A stretch of 64,000 nucleotides of DNA from Streptosporangium sp. NBC_01495 (GTDB lineage Bacteria; Actinomycetota; Actinomycetes; Streptosporangiales; Streptosporangiaceae): the NCBI RefSeq assembly GCF_036250735.1, contig NZ_CP109430.1, positions 3,038,001 to 3,102,000 on the forward strand, written 5' to 3'. Below are positions 1 through 6,599 of the stretch, piece by piece. The notes below the pieces were generated by a model. That model saw only the letters and a list, made by a program, of their open reading frames with translations, was not told the DNA's origin and did no database searches. A program made the translations under genes and the position numbers. Numbering within the stretch: the stretch's first letter is position 1; the number at the start of each line of letters is the position of its first letter.

Positions 1-510
1 GTGGTGGCCGCACGTCGCTGGTACCTCCTGGCCTACGACAACGATCGCGATGATTGGCGGACCTTCCGCGTCGACCGGATCAGTGATCCGCGGCCGACCG
101 GCGTGCGGGTCCCGCCCCGCGAGCCGCCCGAGCAGGACGAGGCCGCCTTCATCACCGACAGGCTGTACTCGTCGGTCCCCACCTACGAGGTGCTGGCGAC
201 CCTGCGTCTTCCGGCCGGCCAGGTGGCGCAGCGGCTCGGCATCGCCCCGGGCGACGTCCAGCCGATCGACGAGCACAGCTGCCGCCTGCACGGGCGCGCC
301 GACACCCTGGAGTGGCTGGCCTCGCGGCTGCTCATGCTCGGCTGCGAGTTCCAGGTGCACGAGCCGCCCGAACTGCTGGCGTACCTGCGTGCGGCGGGTG
401 CCCGCGCCGTCCGCGCAGCAGGGGGTCCCGACGGGACCGGCCGCCTACCGGCAGAGGACCGGGATGTCAGCACCGCTCCAGGCGGAGGCGTCGGCGTGCC
501 ACCGACCTGA
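1..510 (+). CDS. WYL-domain transcriptional regulator, C-terminal part (truncated by window edge)
   Basis: The frame is open from the first base, so the true start probably lies outside the window. The first residues contain RWYLLAYD followed by WRTFRVDRI, the signature of the WYL ligand-sensing domain; the WCX-like C-terminal region follows up to about residue 130. WYL proteins are usually HTH repressors or activators that bind a ligand or nucleic acid. The N-terminal HTH expected of a DeoR/YafY-type member is not visible. The last 35 residues are Gly/Pro-rich and look non-conserved. The downstream neighbour is a type VII-like locus on the same strand after a 235-bp gap, so co-transcription is unlikely. 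Confidence 0.75.
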   Translation: MVAARRWYLLAYDNDRDDWRTFRVDRISDPRPTGVRVPPREPPEQDEAAFITDRLYSSVPTYEVLATLRLPAGQVAQRLGIAPGDVQPIDEHSCRLHGRADTLEWLASRLLMLGCEFQVHEPPELLAYLRAAGARAVRAAGGPDGTGRLPAEDRDVSTAPGGGVGVPPT

Positions 511-531
511 CGTACTGCCATCCTTGGCCGA

Positions 532-576
532 CGTGGCGGTCCGCACTCGATGACCTCGTCCGGCGTCACGATCAGA
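532..576 (-). pseudogene. Scrap of an MTHFS-like (5-formyl-THF cyclo-ligase family) gene
   Basis: About 45 bp match positions 4412-4456, inside the 3' part of the MTHFS-like gene at 4324-5049, with only two or three substitutions. Read on the minus strand it gives VTPDEVIECGPPRRP, compared with VTPDEVIECEPPRRP in the intact gene. Similarity ends abruptly on both sides. It is not expressed as anything recognisable and looks like a recombination remnant. The rest of the 511-745 gap holds only the leader and ribosome site of the next gene. Confidence 0.6.
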
Positions 577-745
577 AGGGCGTCCCCGGCCGTCTGGTGC
601 TGTGGGTGGGCGATCAGGAGTGCGCAAGGCCAAGCAGCCTGCCTGGCCGCTGCTGAGGATCAGGGCGCCACCATGTCAACATAAATCCCATTAACATCTG
701 CGTGAACAGTTCTCTGCCAGAGATCATCGATACGGGGGATCCGAA

Positions 746-1144
746 ATGCCCTTTCCGCCCAAAATTGGCGAAGATGCCCGTTATATGGAACAGGTCATCG
801 AACAGACCGAGACGGCGCTGAGTCGGCTGCGCCAGGCCAAGCACCTGATCGGAGAGGTCGAGGGAACGGGCGAAGCCGCCGATGGGCTGGTCCGCGTGAC
901 CGCCAACAGCGGCGGCTCTCTGACCAAGGTCGACATCAACCCGCGGGCCCTCCGTCTCAGCGTGGCGGCACTCGGCAATGAGGTCACCGAGGCCATCCGG
1001 CTGGCGCAGCAGGACGCCTCGCGGCGCACCGGCGAGATCGTCGAGGACGCGGCCGCCTCGGCGGGAATTCCCCAGCCGCTGGACGAGACGTTTGTCCGCG
1101 AACGGGTTGAGGCCGCCGCCCGCGACATGTACCGGCAGTCGTGA
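746..1144 (+). CDS. YbaB/EbfC-family nucleoid-associated protein
   Basis: This 132-residue protein has the YbaB/EbfC layout: a long N-terminal helix (to about residue 40), a central beta region with GLVRVTANSGGSLTKVDI, and a C-terminal helical part. YbaB proteins are dimeric DNA-binding proteins. In actinomycetes, diverged copies are often placed just upstream of WXG100/EspC-type secreted proteins, as here, where their role is unknown. The ATG at 746 follows GGGGGATCC. The gene overlaps the next YbaB gene by one base (TGATG), indicating translational coupling. Confidence 0.8.
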   Translation: MPFPPKIGEDARYMEQVIEQTETALSRLRQAKHLIGEVEGTGEAADGLVRVTANSGGSLTKVDINPRALRLSVAALGNEVTEAIRLAQQDASRRTGEIVEDAAASAGIPQPLDETFVRERVEAAARDMYRQS

Positions 1145-1530
1145 TGTTCGGGTACGACATCGATCCGAGCGACATCCGCCCACGGGATATCGTCAAGGCC
1201 GAGGAGCAGCTCGACAGGTTCCAGGCTCTGCTCGCGGCCCGGGAGGAGCAGCTGACAGAGATCGTCGGCACGGGCGAAGGCGATAGTGGGCACGTGCGCG
1301 CGACCGTGGCGTCCGACGGTCGGGTGATCGAGGTCACCCTTGATCCGCGCGCGGTCAAGGGCGGCAGCGAAGCCCTGTCGGAGCAGATCCTCCTGGCGGT
1401 GCACCGGGCCCAGCAGAACGCTCAGCGACAGGCCGACGGCCTTCTCCACGAGACGCTCCAAGAGGCACTCCCCGGTACGTCCATCGACCTCACTGCCATA
1501 TACCAGCAGGCGAGGAGCCTTCTGGATTAA
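1144..1530 (+). CDS. YbaB/EbfC-family protein, second tandem copy
   Basis: This is a 128-residue paralogue of the preceding gene, with the same organisation: a helix rich in Glu/Gln, then GHVRATVASDGRVIEVTLD, then a helical C terminus. The ATG at 1144 overlaps the preceding stop codon (TGATG); a GTG three bases upstream is also in frame but less likely. The two copies are clearly diverged, so they may form heterodimers. Position immediately before the toxin genes suggests a regulatory or chaperone role in the type VII-like locus, which is inference. Confidence 0.8.
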   Translation: MFGYDIDPSDIRPRDIVKAEEQLDRFQALLAAREEQLTEIVGTGEGDSGHVRATVASDGRVIEVTLDPRAVKGGSEALSEQILLAVHRAQQNAQRQADGLLHETLQEALPGTSIDLTAIYQQARSLLD

Positions 1531-1888
1531 AACCGGCATCCACCCCACACATAAGCATTCAGCCTTTTCGCGGCCTGAATTGTCCTGGTCACGTTGCGCG
1601 ACCGGGCTGGAGTGTGGTTCTGGGTTGCTTACGGTGACCGAACCGGCGGCCCGGGAGGTGGCCGGGCATGCCGATGGGGGTGACGGGATGGCATCGCCTC
1701 GTCACCGGAGCCACCCGCTCGCGCGGGGCATCGCTCTGACCAGGCCGGACGCCAGAAGGTCACGCCATCGTCCGCCTGACTGATCAAAGTGACGGACGGT
1801 CGTACCCGGTCCGAAGGTCACATCCTGTGCATGACCTGAATGTTTACTTTCATGCGTCATGTGGGGCTTAAGTGGCTATTGTTAAGAG
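1531..1888. other. Intergenic region before the EspC-like gene
   Basis: No convincing coding sequence was seen in these 358 bases. The last 100 bases are more AT-rich than the surroundings and probably carry the promoter of the EspC-like/toxin operon, though I could not fix a -35/-10 pair. The ribosome site before 1889 is weak (AAGAG). Confidence 0.4.
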
Positions 1889-2188
1889 ATGAGTTCGGGG
1901 GTTGAAGCGAGCAGGGAGACGCTGGAACGGCAGGCGTCACACGTACACAGCTATGCCGCGGAGCACGAAGCGGCAGTACAGCGGCTGCGAGAGTGCGGCG
2001 CCGAATCGTGGGGGCCGGATCCCCTCTTCTCGGTGCTGAACAAGATATGGGCTGACAGCTGCCATTCCATGGTCGAGGCCAGAGGCGCCGCGTCAGGTGT
2101 GATGTACGGGACGGGAGACAACGTCATCCAGACGTCTCGTGACGTCGAGGCCGCGGATTACGCCAGCTATATGCCGGAGATCGACTGA
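1889..2188 (+). CDS. Small WXG100/EspC-like protein, putative type VII secretion partner
   Basis: This 99-residue, largely helical protein has an N-terminal amphipathic helix, a central ESWGPDPLF segment where WXG-type proteins have their turn, and a second helix ending in SRDVEAADYASY. It resembles EspC/DUF2580-type ESX substrates or chaperones rather than a canonical WXG100, and no exact C-terminal YxxxD/E signal is evident. It overlaps the downstream gene by one base (TGATG), so the two are translationally coupled, as expected for a secretion partner encoded with its effector. The family call rests on size, helix pattern and context. Confidence 0.55.
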   Translation: MSSGVEASRETLERQASHVHSYAAEHEAAVQRLRECGAESWGPDPLFSVLNKIWADSCHSMVEARGAASGVMYGTGDNVIQTSRDVEAADYASYMPEID

Positions 2189-3192
2189 TGGCCATAATGC
2201 TGCCACCGACGCTGCAGACGGTCAGCGACCTGTCGGGCGTGTGGTTTCCGAACGTCAACGAGGACATCATCCACGCCCACGGCGATGTCGCCCGCGTCGC
2301 GAACGCCGGCTCCGAGAGGGGGGCCGGTGGGGCCGACACCGCCGTACGGAGCACGTCCGACTCGTACAAGGGCGAAGGGGCTACCCAGCTACAGAGCTAC
2401 TGGCAGACGACGGGCAACGAGACCGGCCACATGGCGCAGATCTCCGCCGCGGCGAAAGTCGCGCCGGTGGCGCTGGACGGCATCGGGGGCGTGGCGTCGG
2501 GCACGAAGGTGGCGATCGCCACCGTCTTGTCCGCCGCTACGGTACGCCTGGCCTATACCTCGTTACTCGGCCCCGCAGCAGGTCCGGCGACCATACAGAC
2601 CCTGCTCGCCACCCGGAACGCGGGCATGAGGATCGTGCGCGAGGTTGCGGAGGGCATCGAAAAGCGTCTCGGTCCCGGGATGATAGACCGGCTGAAGGGG
2701 CCCGTGGACCGCGCCGCGGAGAAGCTGCGCCTCCCTGGAGGACCGGGCAGTCCCGCGTTCGCGGGCGCCGGCCATGCCCGGATACCGCCCTCGAGAGCCG
2801 GGAACGCTTTCGATAAGAACCCGGGCATCCTGCAGCGCGGCGGTGGCCGCGGCGGTGGCCGCGGCCGTACGGAGGCCAATCAGCAACTCAGCAAGAAAGA
2901 GCAGGAGGCATTGGAGGCGAAGGCGGCGGGGAAACCTTATGACCGCGCGGCCGCCAACAGCGCGGAGCAGAAGAGAAAGAAGGAGGAAAAATTCCAGGGC
3001 GACCGGAATGCGCAGAAGCGTGGCAGGGAGCCCTCGAAGGAGGTCCCGAAGAAGGAGACCCGGAGGGAGAAGAGGGCTCGGGAGCAGCGGGAGCGGGAGG
3101 AGCTGGAGGCGCAGCAGGACGGCAGCAACGCCGCCGACAACGGGTACAACACCGAACCGTTCGGGCCTGACGGAAAGAGGAGGACGTGGTAG
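2188..3192 (+). CDS. Putative type VII-secreted polymorphic-toxin-like protein
   Basis: This 334-residue protein has an N-terminal helical region (1-90) containing a WXG-like SGVWFPNVNEDI. A hydrophobic, glycine-rich stretch (about 92-130) may insert in a membrane. A variable linker with a Gly-Arg repeat follows (about 212-225). The C terminus (about 225-334) is highly charged and basic, with YDRAAANS and EEKFQGDRNAQKRGRE. I do not recognise the C-terminal family, but part of it is duplicated as a decayed copy downstream, the usual behaviour of a polymorphic toxin's swappable module. It is coupled to the EspC-like gene upstream and to a small acidic ORF downstream. Toxic activity is inferred from architecture only. 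Confidence 0.55.
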   Translation: MAIMLPPTLQTVSDLSGVWFPNVNEDIIHAHGDVARVANAGSERGAGGADTAVRSTSDSYKGEGATQLQSYWQTTGNETGHMAQISAAAKVAPVALDGIGGVASGTKVAIATVLSAATVRLAYTSLLGPAAGPATIQTLLATRNAGMRIVREVAEGIEKRLGPGMIDRLKGPVDRAAEKLRLPGGPGSPAFAGAGHARIPPSRAGNAFDKNPGILQRGGGRGGGRGRTEANQQLSKKEQEALEAKAAGKPYDRAAANSAEQKRKKEEKFQGDRNAQKRGREPSKEVPKKETRREKRAREQREREELEAQQDGSNAADNGYNTEPFGPDGKRRTW

Positions 3193-3350
3193 CGGCAGAT
3201 GCAGACCAACCAGGCTATGCTCCGATCGAGCGAATCCTCACGCATCCGACTGACGACGACATTGTGGGCCCAGCGGTCAACGACCCGTTCGATGAGCCTG
3301 TACGCGGGATGCCCCGTCGAGAACCTCGTCGGATTTCTCCACAGCGGTGA
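3186..3350 (+). CDS. Small acidic ORF overlapping the toxin gene, candidate immunity or accessory protein
   Basis: A 54-residue reading frame begins at GTG 3186, seven bases inside the 3' end of the toxin-like gene. It is preceded by GAGGAGG, a strong ribosome site. The product begins VVAADADQPGYAPIERIL and has an acidic middle (PTDDDIVGP, NDPFDEP) with an Arg-rich tail before the stop at 3348-3350. It could be a short immunity protein or the intact start of a truncated one: a basic C-terminal toxin module is commonly followed by an acidic partner. The family is not recognised. Confidence 0.45.
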   Translation: MVAADADQPGYAPIERILTHPTDDDIVGPAVNDPFDEPVRGMPRREPRRISPQR

Positions 3351-3377
3351 TGACCTTGTCCCGCCGACGGCGGCCAC

Positions 3378-3513
3378 GAGGAAGAGCAGGCGGATCTGGA
3401 AACTGAGAACTTCGGGTGACCTTATGACCGTAGGCCGTTCAACCGCGCGCGATGCAGAAGAAAAGTTCCAGGGCGACCGGAATGCGCAGAAGCGCGGCCG
3501 GAAGGGGGAGTAG
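3378..3513 (+). pseudogene. Decayed second copy of the toxin C-terminal module
   Basis: Read from 3378, this segment gives EEEQADLETENFG, a TGA stop (3417-3419), then PYDRRPFNRA. After a one-base frame change it continues as AEEKFQGDRNAQKRGRKGE to the stop at 3511-3513. The same order occurs in the intact upstream gene (KEQEALEAKAAG, PYDRAAANSAE, EEKFQGDRNAQKRGRE). At least one in-frame stop and one frameshift show it is no longer translated as a unit. An open frame from 3199 covers it but gives the homologous protein only at its end. It looks like an orphan toxin module left by cassette replacement. Confidence 0.65.
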
Positions 3514-3765
3514 ATGGCTGACCGGGTCGGGTACCAAACGCGGCACTTCTCGCTGAACAACCCGCAGGGCGAGGGGCAGGAAGACGTGCCCACGTTGCTG
3601 CGAAGGCTCGCCGCCACTCTGGAGGAGATGGGCGACATCGAGATCCGCGATCTGGTCTTCCACAACGACACCGACGACGAGGGCGATCCCTGGCCTTTCG
3701 TGACGGTCTACTACGACGACGAGTCGGAGGAGTCGCCGGTTGGCAACGGATACGGCCTGCGGTGA
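3514..3765 (+). CDS. Small acidic protein, putative immunity protein
   Basis: This 83-residue protein starts at ATG 3514 directly after the decayed toxin module and behind GGGGGAG. It is strongly acidic, with a helical first half (LLRRLAATLEEMGDIEIRDL) followed by beta-like segments rich in Asp/Glu (FHNDTDDEGD, VTVYYDDESEE). Size, charge and position right after a toxin C-terminal module suggest an immunity protein for the duplicated cassette, possibly cross-protecting against the intact toxin. No named family is recognised. Confidence 0.5.
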   Translation: MADRVGYQTRHFSLNNPQGEGQEDVPTLLRRLAATLEEMGDIEIRDLVFHNDTDDEGDPWPFVTVYYDDESEESPVGNGYGLR

Positions 3766-3965
3766 CGTGAGGTTGCCCCGGTCGTCTTCGGTGTGACCGG
3801 GCGCCGCCGCGCCGGGCCGGGTCCCACGGGGTTGCCTGCGGAGAAGGGCTCGGTGCCGGGGCAGCAGTTCCTCGTGGACACCATGGCTATGACGCCGCCG
3901 GCCGAGTACACCGACCCCGAGGACGACAGCAGGACGGTGCTGGGCAAGTCAGGCGTCAGGACGTC

Positions 3966-4152
3966 CGCCGGTCAGCGGAAGGAGCGCCGGTAGGCGGCCG
4001 GGGTGGTGTTCAGCGCGTTGTGGAAGCGGCGGCGCAGGTTGACCGCCGAGGACAGGCCGACGCGCTGGGCGATCGTCTCCACCGGAAGGTCGGTCTCCTC
4101 CAGCAGGGCGCGGGTGCCGGCGATGCCCCGGTCGAGCAGCCAGCGACCGGGG
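3966..4152. repeat. 187-bp duplication of the 3' end of the GlxA-type regulator gene
   Basis: This segment matches 11668-11854 at a constant offset of 7702 bases with three substitutions that I can see (about 98% identity). It begins six bases beyond the stop codon of the full-length AraC-type gene and ends inside its HTH region. Identity stops sharply at both ends. No target-site duplication or transposase is visible. Confidence 0.85.
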
Positions 4153-4238
4153 AGTGTCACGACCTCGACGCAGTTCTGTCCCCCTGCCGAGCTGAGGGAG
4201 GCTTTGCGCCAGGTAAAATTGGATTGTATAAAGTTCAT
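3972..4238 (-). CDS. Chimeric ORF: DUF397 N-terminus fused to an AraC-type HTH tail
   Basis: This 88-residue ORF starts at ATG 4238 behind a strong ribosome site (GGGAGGAAGG). Residues 1-29 look like the start of a DUF397 protein (FTWRKASLSSAGG followed by QNCVEV). From residue 31 onward the sequence (GRWLLDRGIAGTRALLEE and the rest of the second HTH) is the duplicated end of the GlxA-type regulator at 11674-12612. DUF397 proteins are small partners of XRE/DUF5753 regulators and normally run to about 60-70 residues, so this one is truncated. The fusion is in frame and has a start site, so a short protein may be made, but neither half is complete. It is probably a remnant. Confidence 0.65.
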   Translation of the reverse strand: MNFIQSNFTWRKASLSSAGGQNCVEVVTLPGRWLLDRGIAGTRALLEETDLPVETIAQRVGLSSAVNLRRRFHNALNTTPAAYRRSFR

Positions 4239-4323
4239 GCCTTCCTCCCTTACCTGAGGTGTCCGGTCACATTTCTAATGCTCGCTCTCGACGAAGCGAA
4301 GCAATATTTGATTCATCACATAT

Positions 4324-5049
4324 CTATAGATCGTTTTTCATTGCCGCCAGGATAGGGATAGTATCGATTTTTTCCTGGCTCAACCTGTCCCAGTACAGTC
4401 CCTGCGGTCGGCGTGGCGGTTCGCACTCGATGACCTCATCCGGCGTCACGATCAGATCGACGCTGAAGTCATGCTTGGTTTCCGGCAGTTCGTCGTCGAC
4501 CACCTGTAGAGAGTGCACTGTTGTCACGATGGTCGTCTCCGGCCCGATCAGTCCCGCCTCTTGTAGCAGGGCCACCTCGATGTCGGAGTAGCCGGCGCCC
4601 TTACCCAGACGGACGCCATGCCGGTTGACCGCGACGCTGCCGCACACGATTAGATCGACCGGACGCATATCGTCCACGCCGATCTTTCGTGCCACGGTCG
4701 CGGCCACCTTGCTCGACGCGGCTTCGGTCGGGGGCACGGTCAGCGTCGCCGGATCGAGCAGGTAGAACGGCAGCTCCTCGGCCAGCCTGGGCACGGCCAT
4801 GTAGACCAACCGGCCCTCGGCGAGTGCCCGCGCTCGGACCGGGAGCTGTGCCTTGTCCGGTACGGACTTGATGACCCGGGCGGCCTGCCACACGGGCAGC
4901 TCGGCCAGACGGTCGGCGGCGGCTTCGGCTCCGAAGAAGGTGGGGATACGGCCGTGGACACCGGGCGGTGCGGCCCGCTCGTGCTCCAGCAGCGCCCATA
5001 CTCGCTCGCGGATCGCCTGTTTGGCCTGGTCGGTGTCCACACTGGTCAA
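4324..5049 (-). CDS. MTHFS-like protein (5-formyltetrahydrofolate cyclo-ligase family)
   Basis: This 241-residue protein matches the long MTHFS-like subfamily: RIPTFFGAEAAADRLAEL, KSVPDKAQLPVR, YMAVPRL, then the nucleotide-binding loop in the form LGKGAGYSDIE rather than the bacterial GxGxGYYDR form. Classical 5-FCL converts 5-formyl-THF to 5,10-methenyl-THF with ATP; members of this subfamily are mostly uncharacterised. The TTG start at 5049 is preceded by AAGGAGCG, which overlaps the stop of the regulator gene upstream, so the two form an operon. Divergent neighbours are sugar-type dehydrogenase and aminotransferase genes, so a function outside folate salvage is possible. Confidence 0.8.
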   Translation of the reverse strand: MTSVDTDQAKQAIRERVWALLEHERAAPPGVHGRIPTFFGAEAAADRLAELPVWQAARVIKSVPDKAQLPVRARALAEGRLVYMAVPRLAEELPFYLLDPATLTVPPTEAASSKVAATVARKIGVDDMRPVDLIVCGSVAVNRHGVRLGKGAGYSDIEVALLQEAGLIGPETTIVTTVHSLQVVDDELPETKHDFSVDLIVTPDEVIECEPPRRPQGLYWDRLSQEKIDTIPILAAMKNDL

Positions 5050-5058
5050 CTTCGCTCC

Positions 5059-6225
5059 TTACGCTGCCGCCATAAGGGTGAGCAGACGGTCGTACACGTC
5101 CTGGACGACCGGCAACCGTCGCCAGGGACGCAGTTCCCGGCACGCTCCGAAGACGATGCCGAGCCCACCGCCACCCCAGGTCATCTCTACCACTTCCATG
5201 GCGCTGTGCAGCCAGGCGGCGGCCTCGTCGAGCTTCTTCTGACGGATACAGGCGAGGGCCAGATTGCCGAGCACGATGGCTCGGGACTTCGACCGATCGC
5301 GGAGGGCTTGCACCGTACTTTCAAGGATCGGCTCAGCGCGCCCGGCGTCGTTGAGGAAGAGGTAACAGGAGCCCGCCAACCGGCCATGCTGGGTCGGTGA
5401 GAACAGATCGGCCGCCGCGTCCGCGGTGTCGATCCGTTCGAAATGCATCTGTGCCCGGCCCAAGGCCCGTTCGCAGTCCTGCCGTTGCCCGAGCATGGCT
5501 CGTGCCTCCGCCGTGTGCAAGATGGCGAGGCCTGTCAGAACGTGGCTGTTGCCTTTGACCGCCTCGGCCGTCTGCATGGCTAGTGCCAATCCGGCTTGCG
5601 GGTCTTTCTCGCCGTAGAGGGCAACAAAGCTCGTCCGAAGCAAGGCCAGCCCTTCGGCTGTTGGATCGTGAATCTGCCGAGCTGCTTCCATTGCTTGCCC
5701 GAAGTAGGCGCGAGCCGTGGCGTGATCACGGCGCTGTGAGGCGTCCCAGACAAGCTGCCCCATGAGTGTTGCCGCCTCGGCCTCGACCGCGAACAGTTCG
5801 CGGCGCACCCGGCTCGTGGCGGCGTGCGCTCTGAGGAAGCCGACCTGCCCCGAGCACTGCCCGGCGTCAGCCAGCAGAGAGGCGGACGGCGCCTTGTCGT
5901 AGCGGACATCGAGCTCTCGTACACGCTCACGCAGCCGAGCCACGGCCACAAGATCGACACTGCCGGGGTGTTCGAGGGCGTGGTTCAGTCGCTCATCGGC
6001 AATCGCCTCAGGTTCTCCGGCCTCGGCGAGTAACTCGTCAAGCTGCTCGATGGACACCTGGAGGACGCGCGCCAGCTTCGGACGCAACCAGGGCAGCGGT
6101 TCGGTCTCGCCCGACTCCCAGCGTGTCACCGTCGACCGGTCGATGCCGAGCCGTTCGGCCAACCGCTCTTGGCTGAAGCCCACGGTTTTCCGACGCTGCG
6201 CGAACCGCTGCCGCCGTGATGCCAT
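5059..6225 (-). CDS. XRE-family HTH regulator with TPR-like sensor region
   Basis: This 388-residue protein has an N-terminal HTH (about residues 5-62: RKTVGFSQERLAERLGI, then VTRWESGETEP). About 300 residues of helical repeats follow, with TPR-like spacing (for example ARAYFGQAMEAARQI and ILGNLALACIRQKKLDEAAA-type units), ending near RLLTLMAAA. Such regulators bind small molecules or peptides through the repeat region. It is divergent from the dehydrogenase/aminotransferase genes across a 374-bp region and co-transcribed with the MTHFS-like gene, so it probably controls the locus. Both ligand and direction of control are unknown. Confidence 0.8.
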   Translation of the reverse strand: MASRRQRFAQRRKTVGFSQERLAERLGIDRSTVTRWESGETEPLPWLRPKLARVLQVSIEQLDELLAEAGEPEAIADERLNHALEHPGSVDLVAVARLRERVRELDVRYDKAPSASLLADAGQCSGQVGFLRAHAATSRVRRELFAVEAEAATLMGQLVWDASQRRDHATARAYFGQAMEAARQIHDPTAEGLALLRTSFVALYGEKDPQAGLALAMQTAEAVKGNSHVLTGLAILHTAEARAMLGQRQDCERALGRAQMHFERIDTADAAADLFSPTQHGRLAGSCYLFLNDAGRAEPILESTVQALRDRSKSRAIVLGNLALACIRQKKLDEAAAWLHSAMEVVEMTWGGGGLGIVFGACRELRPWRRLPVVQDVYDRLLTLMAAA

Positions 6226-6385
6226 GCCCTCCGCTCCCTTCCATCAGTCCCGGGTGCGTTTTCGCTGGTCAGGGCTCTGAACGCCGCAATCCTGAGACAA
6301 CGGTGCGGCGGTTTCGCTCTGGTACGTCTCCGCTACTCCCTGTTGTGTGAGGTTACGACGCGCAGGTGTCAGGAGGGAAGCGGTT

Positions 6386-6592
6386 ATGAAAAGAAATGGA
6401 TCGGCTGCGCTTTCCGAGTTTCGTCCATTTTTGACATTTCGTAGCGCGGCAGCCGTAAACAGTCACAAGCGGACCGCCCATGGCCCAAGACGTTTTCTTG
6501 TGATCGGCACCAGTTGGCCACTCATGGAGAGGGTGACAGCGGTCATTGGAGATATCCGTATTCGGTCGGCCTCGTCATCACGAAAGGAGTGA
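6386..6592 (+). CDS. Small basic ORF, putative leader or precursor peptide
   Basis: This 68-residue ORF starts at ATG 6386 eight bases after AGGAGGG (6371-6377), the strongest ribosome site in the locus. Its stop codon (6590-6592) lies just past the ribosome site of the dehydrogenase gene (AAAGGAG, 6583-6589), eight bases before that gene's start, which allows translational coupling. The product begins MKRNGSAALSEFRPF, has a hydrophobic middle (RRFLVIGTSWPLM) and a Ser/Arg-rich end. Base composition is less GC-rich than its neighbours. It could be a leader peptide, a small accessory protein or a fortuitous ORF in a long 5' region. No family is recognised. Confidence 0.4.
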   Translation: MKRNGSAALSEFRPFLTFRSAAAVNSHKRTAHGPRRFLVIGTSWPLMERVTAVIGDIRIRSASSSRKE

Positions 6593-6599
6593 CAGAGAT

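Noticed and set aside
3199..3513. 104-codon ORF as an intact gene
   Set aside because: Only its last 20 residues resemble the toxin module; the upstream part lies out of frame with the homologous sequence, so it is better explained as a frameshifted remnant.
3793..3993. 66-codon ORF between the acidic protein and the DUF397-AraC chimera
   Set aside because: Its end is antisense to the duplicated AraC segment, and the remainder shows no family, ribosome site or conserved motif.
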